A program made the translations under genes and the position numbers. Positions 63,670 through 64,000 of a stretch of DNA of 64,000 bases are shown piece by piece; positions within the stretch are counted from its first letter, which is position 1, and every line of letters begins with the position of its first letter. The notes below the pieces were generated by a model. It saw only the letters and a program-made list of their open reading frames with translations, was not told where the DNA came from and did no database searches. Source of the DNA: Cladocopium goreaui (lineage: Eukaryota; Sar; Dinophyceae; Suessiales; Symbiodiniaceae); the NCBI GenBank assembly GCA_947184155.2, contig CAMXCT020002358.1, forward strand, positions 35,001 through 99,000, written 5' to 3'.

Positions 63670-64000
63670 TTAAGAGCCGTTGCAAAGAAATGTTGACGCT
63701 ACCGAAAAAGAAGCCATTATTTTTCAAAGAAAACGGATCGATCAAGTAATGTCATGTCAAGTCTAAAGCAAGCGTCGAAGACTATCAAATGATTATGTCT
63801 GTCTCTTAGAAAAAACTTAGATTCAGGTTTGAGAAATGACAACGTAAATGGTACCAAAATGGAAGCCGGCATGATTAAAGAAAAGGTATTCAAACAAAAA
63901 ATGAAAATCTTGGGTCATTTTCATCGAACACATATTATGCTGTAGAGTTCAAACTGTTGCAAAGAAACGTTAGCGGTACCCAAACGGAAGCAAGTTGTTC
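63670..64000. repeat. Diverged direct repeats at the right edge
   Basis: GTTGCAAAGAAATGTTGACG and GTTGCAAAGAAACGTTAGCG, each followed by TACC(G/C)AAA.GGAAGC-like sequence, at about 63674 and 63955; a third partial copy is near 63850. The last probably continues beyond the window. Confidence 0.5.

Overview
The window looks like nuclear DNA of a dinoflagellate, most likely Symbiodiniaceae/Suessiales. The signs are: many tiny exons bounded by AG|G with GT, GC and apparent GA donors; introns holding short terminal-inverted-repeat (TIR) elements; tandem gene and exon copies; blocks of genes on one strand; and translated satellites (HTEAFTHRSFYTQ-like and CSGTSKIAILPQF-like) that I recall, without a search, from Symbiodiniaceae predicted proteins. 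Nothing bacterial is present: no operons, Shine-Dalgarno sites, IS elements or CRISPR.

Layout. From about 0.6 to 32.4 kb the plus strand carries dozens of short exon-like open segments (14-60 codons, many coiled-coil-like, mostly phase 0) set in long introns. I cannot name the gene or genes. The introns are seeded with about 20 copies of a 105-230 bp TIR element with ends TACCCTCTGG/CCAGAGGGTA (introner-like), plus several other small inverted-repeat families. A 483 bp unit is repeated about 7.5 times at 19.5-23.1 kb. From 32.9 to 35.3 kb there is a stack of unrelated satellites, and transcription switches strand there, so genes converge on it.

From 48.0 down to 35.4 kb on the minus strand lies the main find: one gene model of 11 exons in which a HAD-phosphatase-like domain is repeated by tandem exon duplication. 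Every intron cuts the HAD domain at the same point, all exon lengths but one keep phase, and splicing would give about eight HAD domains in a row followed by coiled-coil repeats. One exon (44.8-45.7 kb) has a 32 bp internal duplication that breaks the frame.

From 49.9 to 59.9 kb three nearly identical 3.35 kb units each carry one intronless 463-residue gene on the minus strand, with N-terminal 11-residue repeats and a C-terminal beta-trefoil-like region. At 60.8-62.9 kb a 684-residue minus-strand ORF resembles a degenerate PI-PLC X domain with a Cys-rich tail. The remaining right edge holds low-complexity TTGGAAC-type repeats and no gene I can support.
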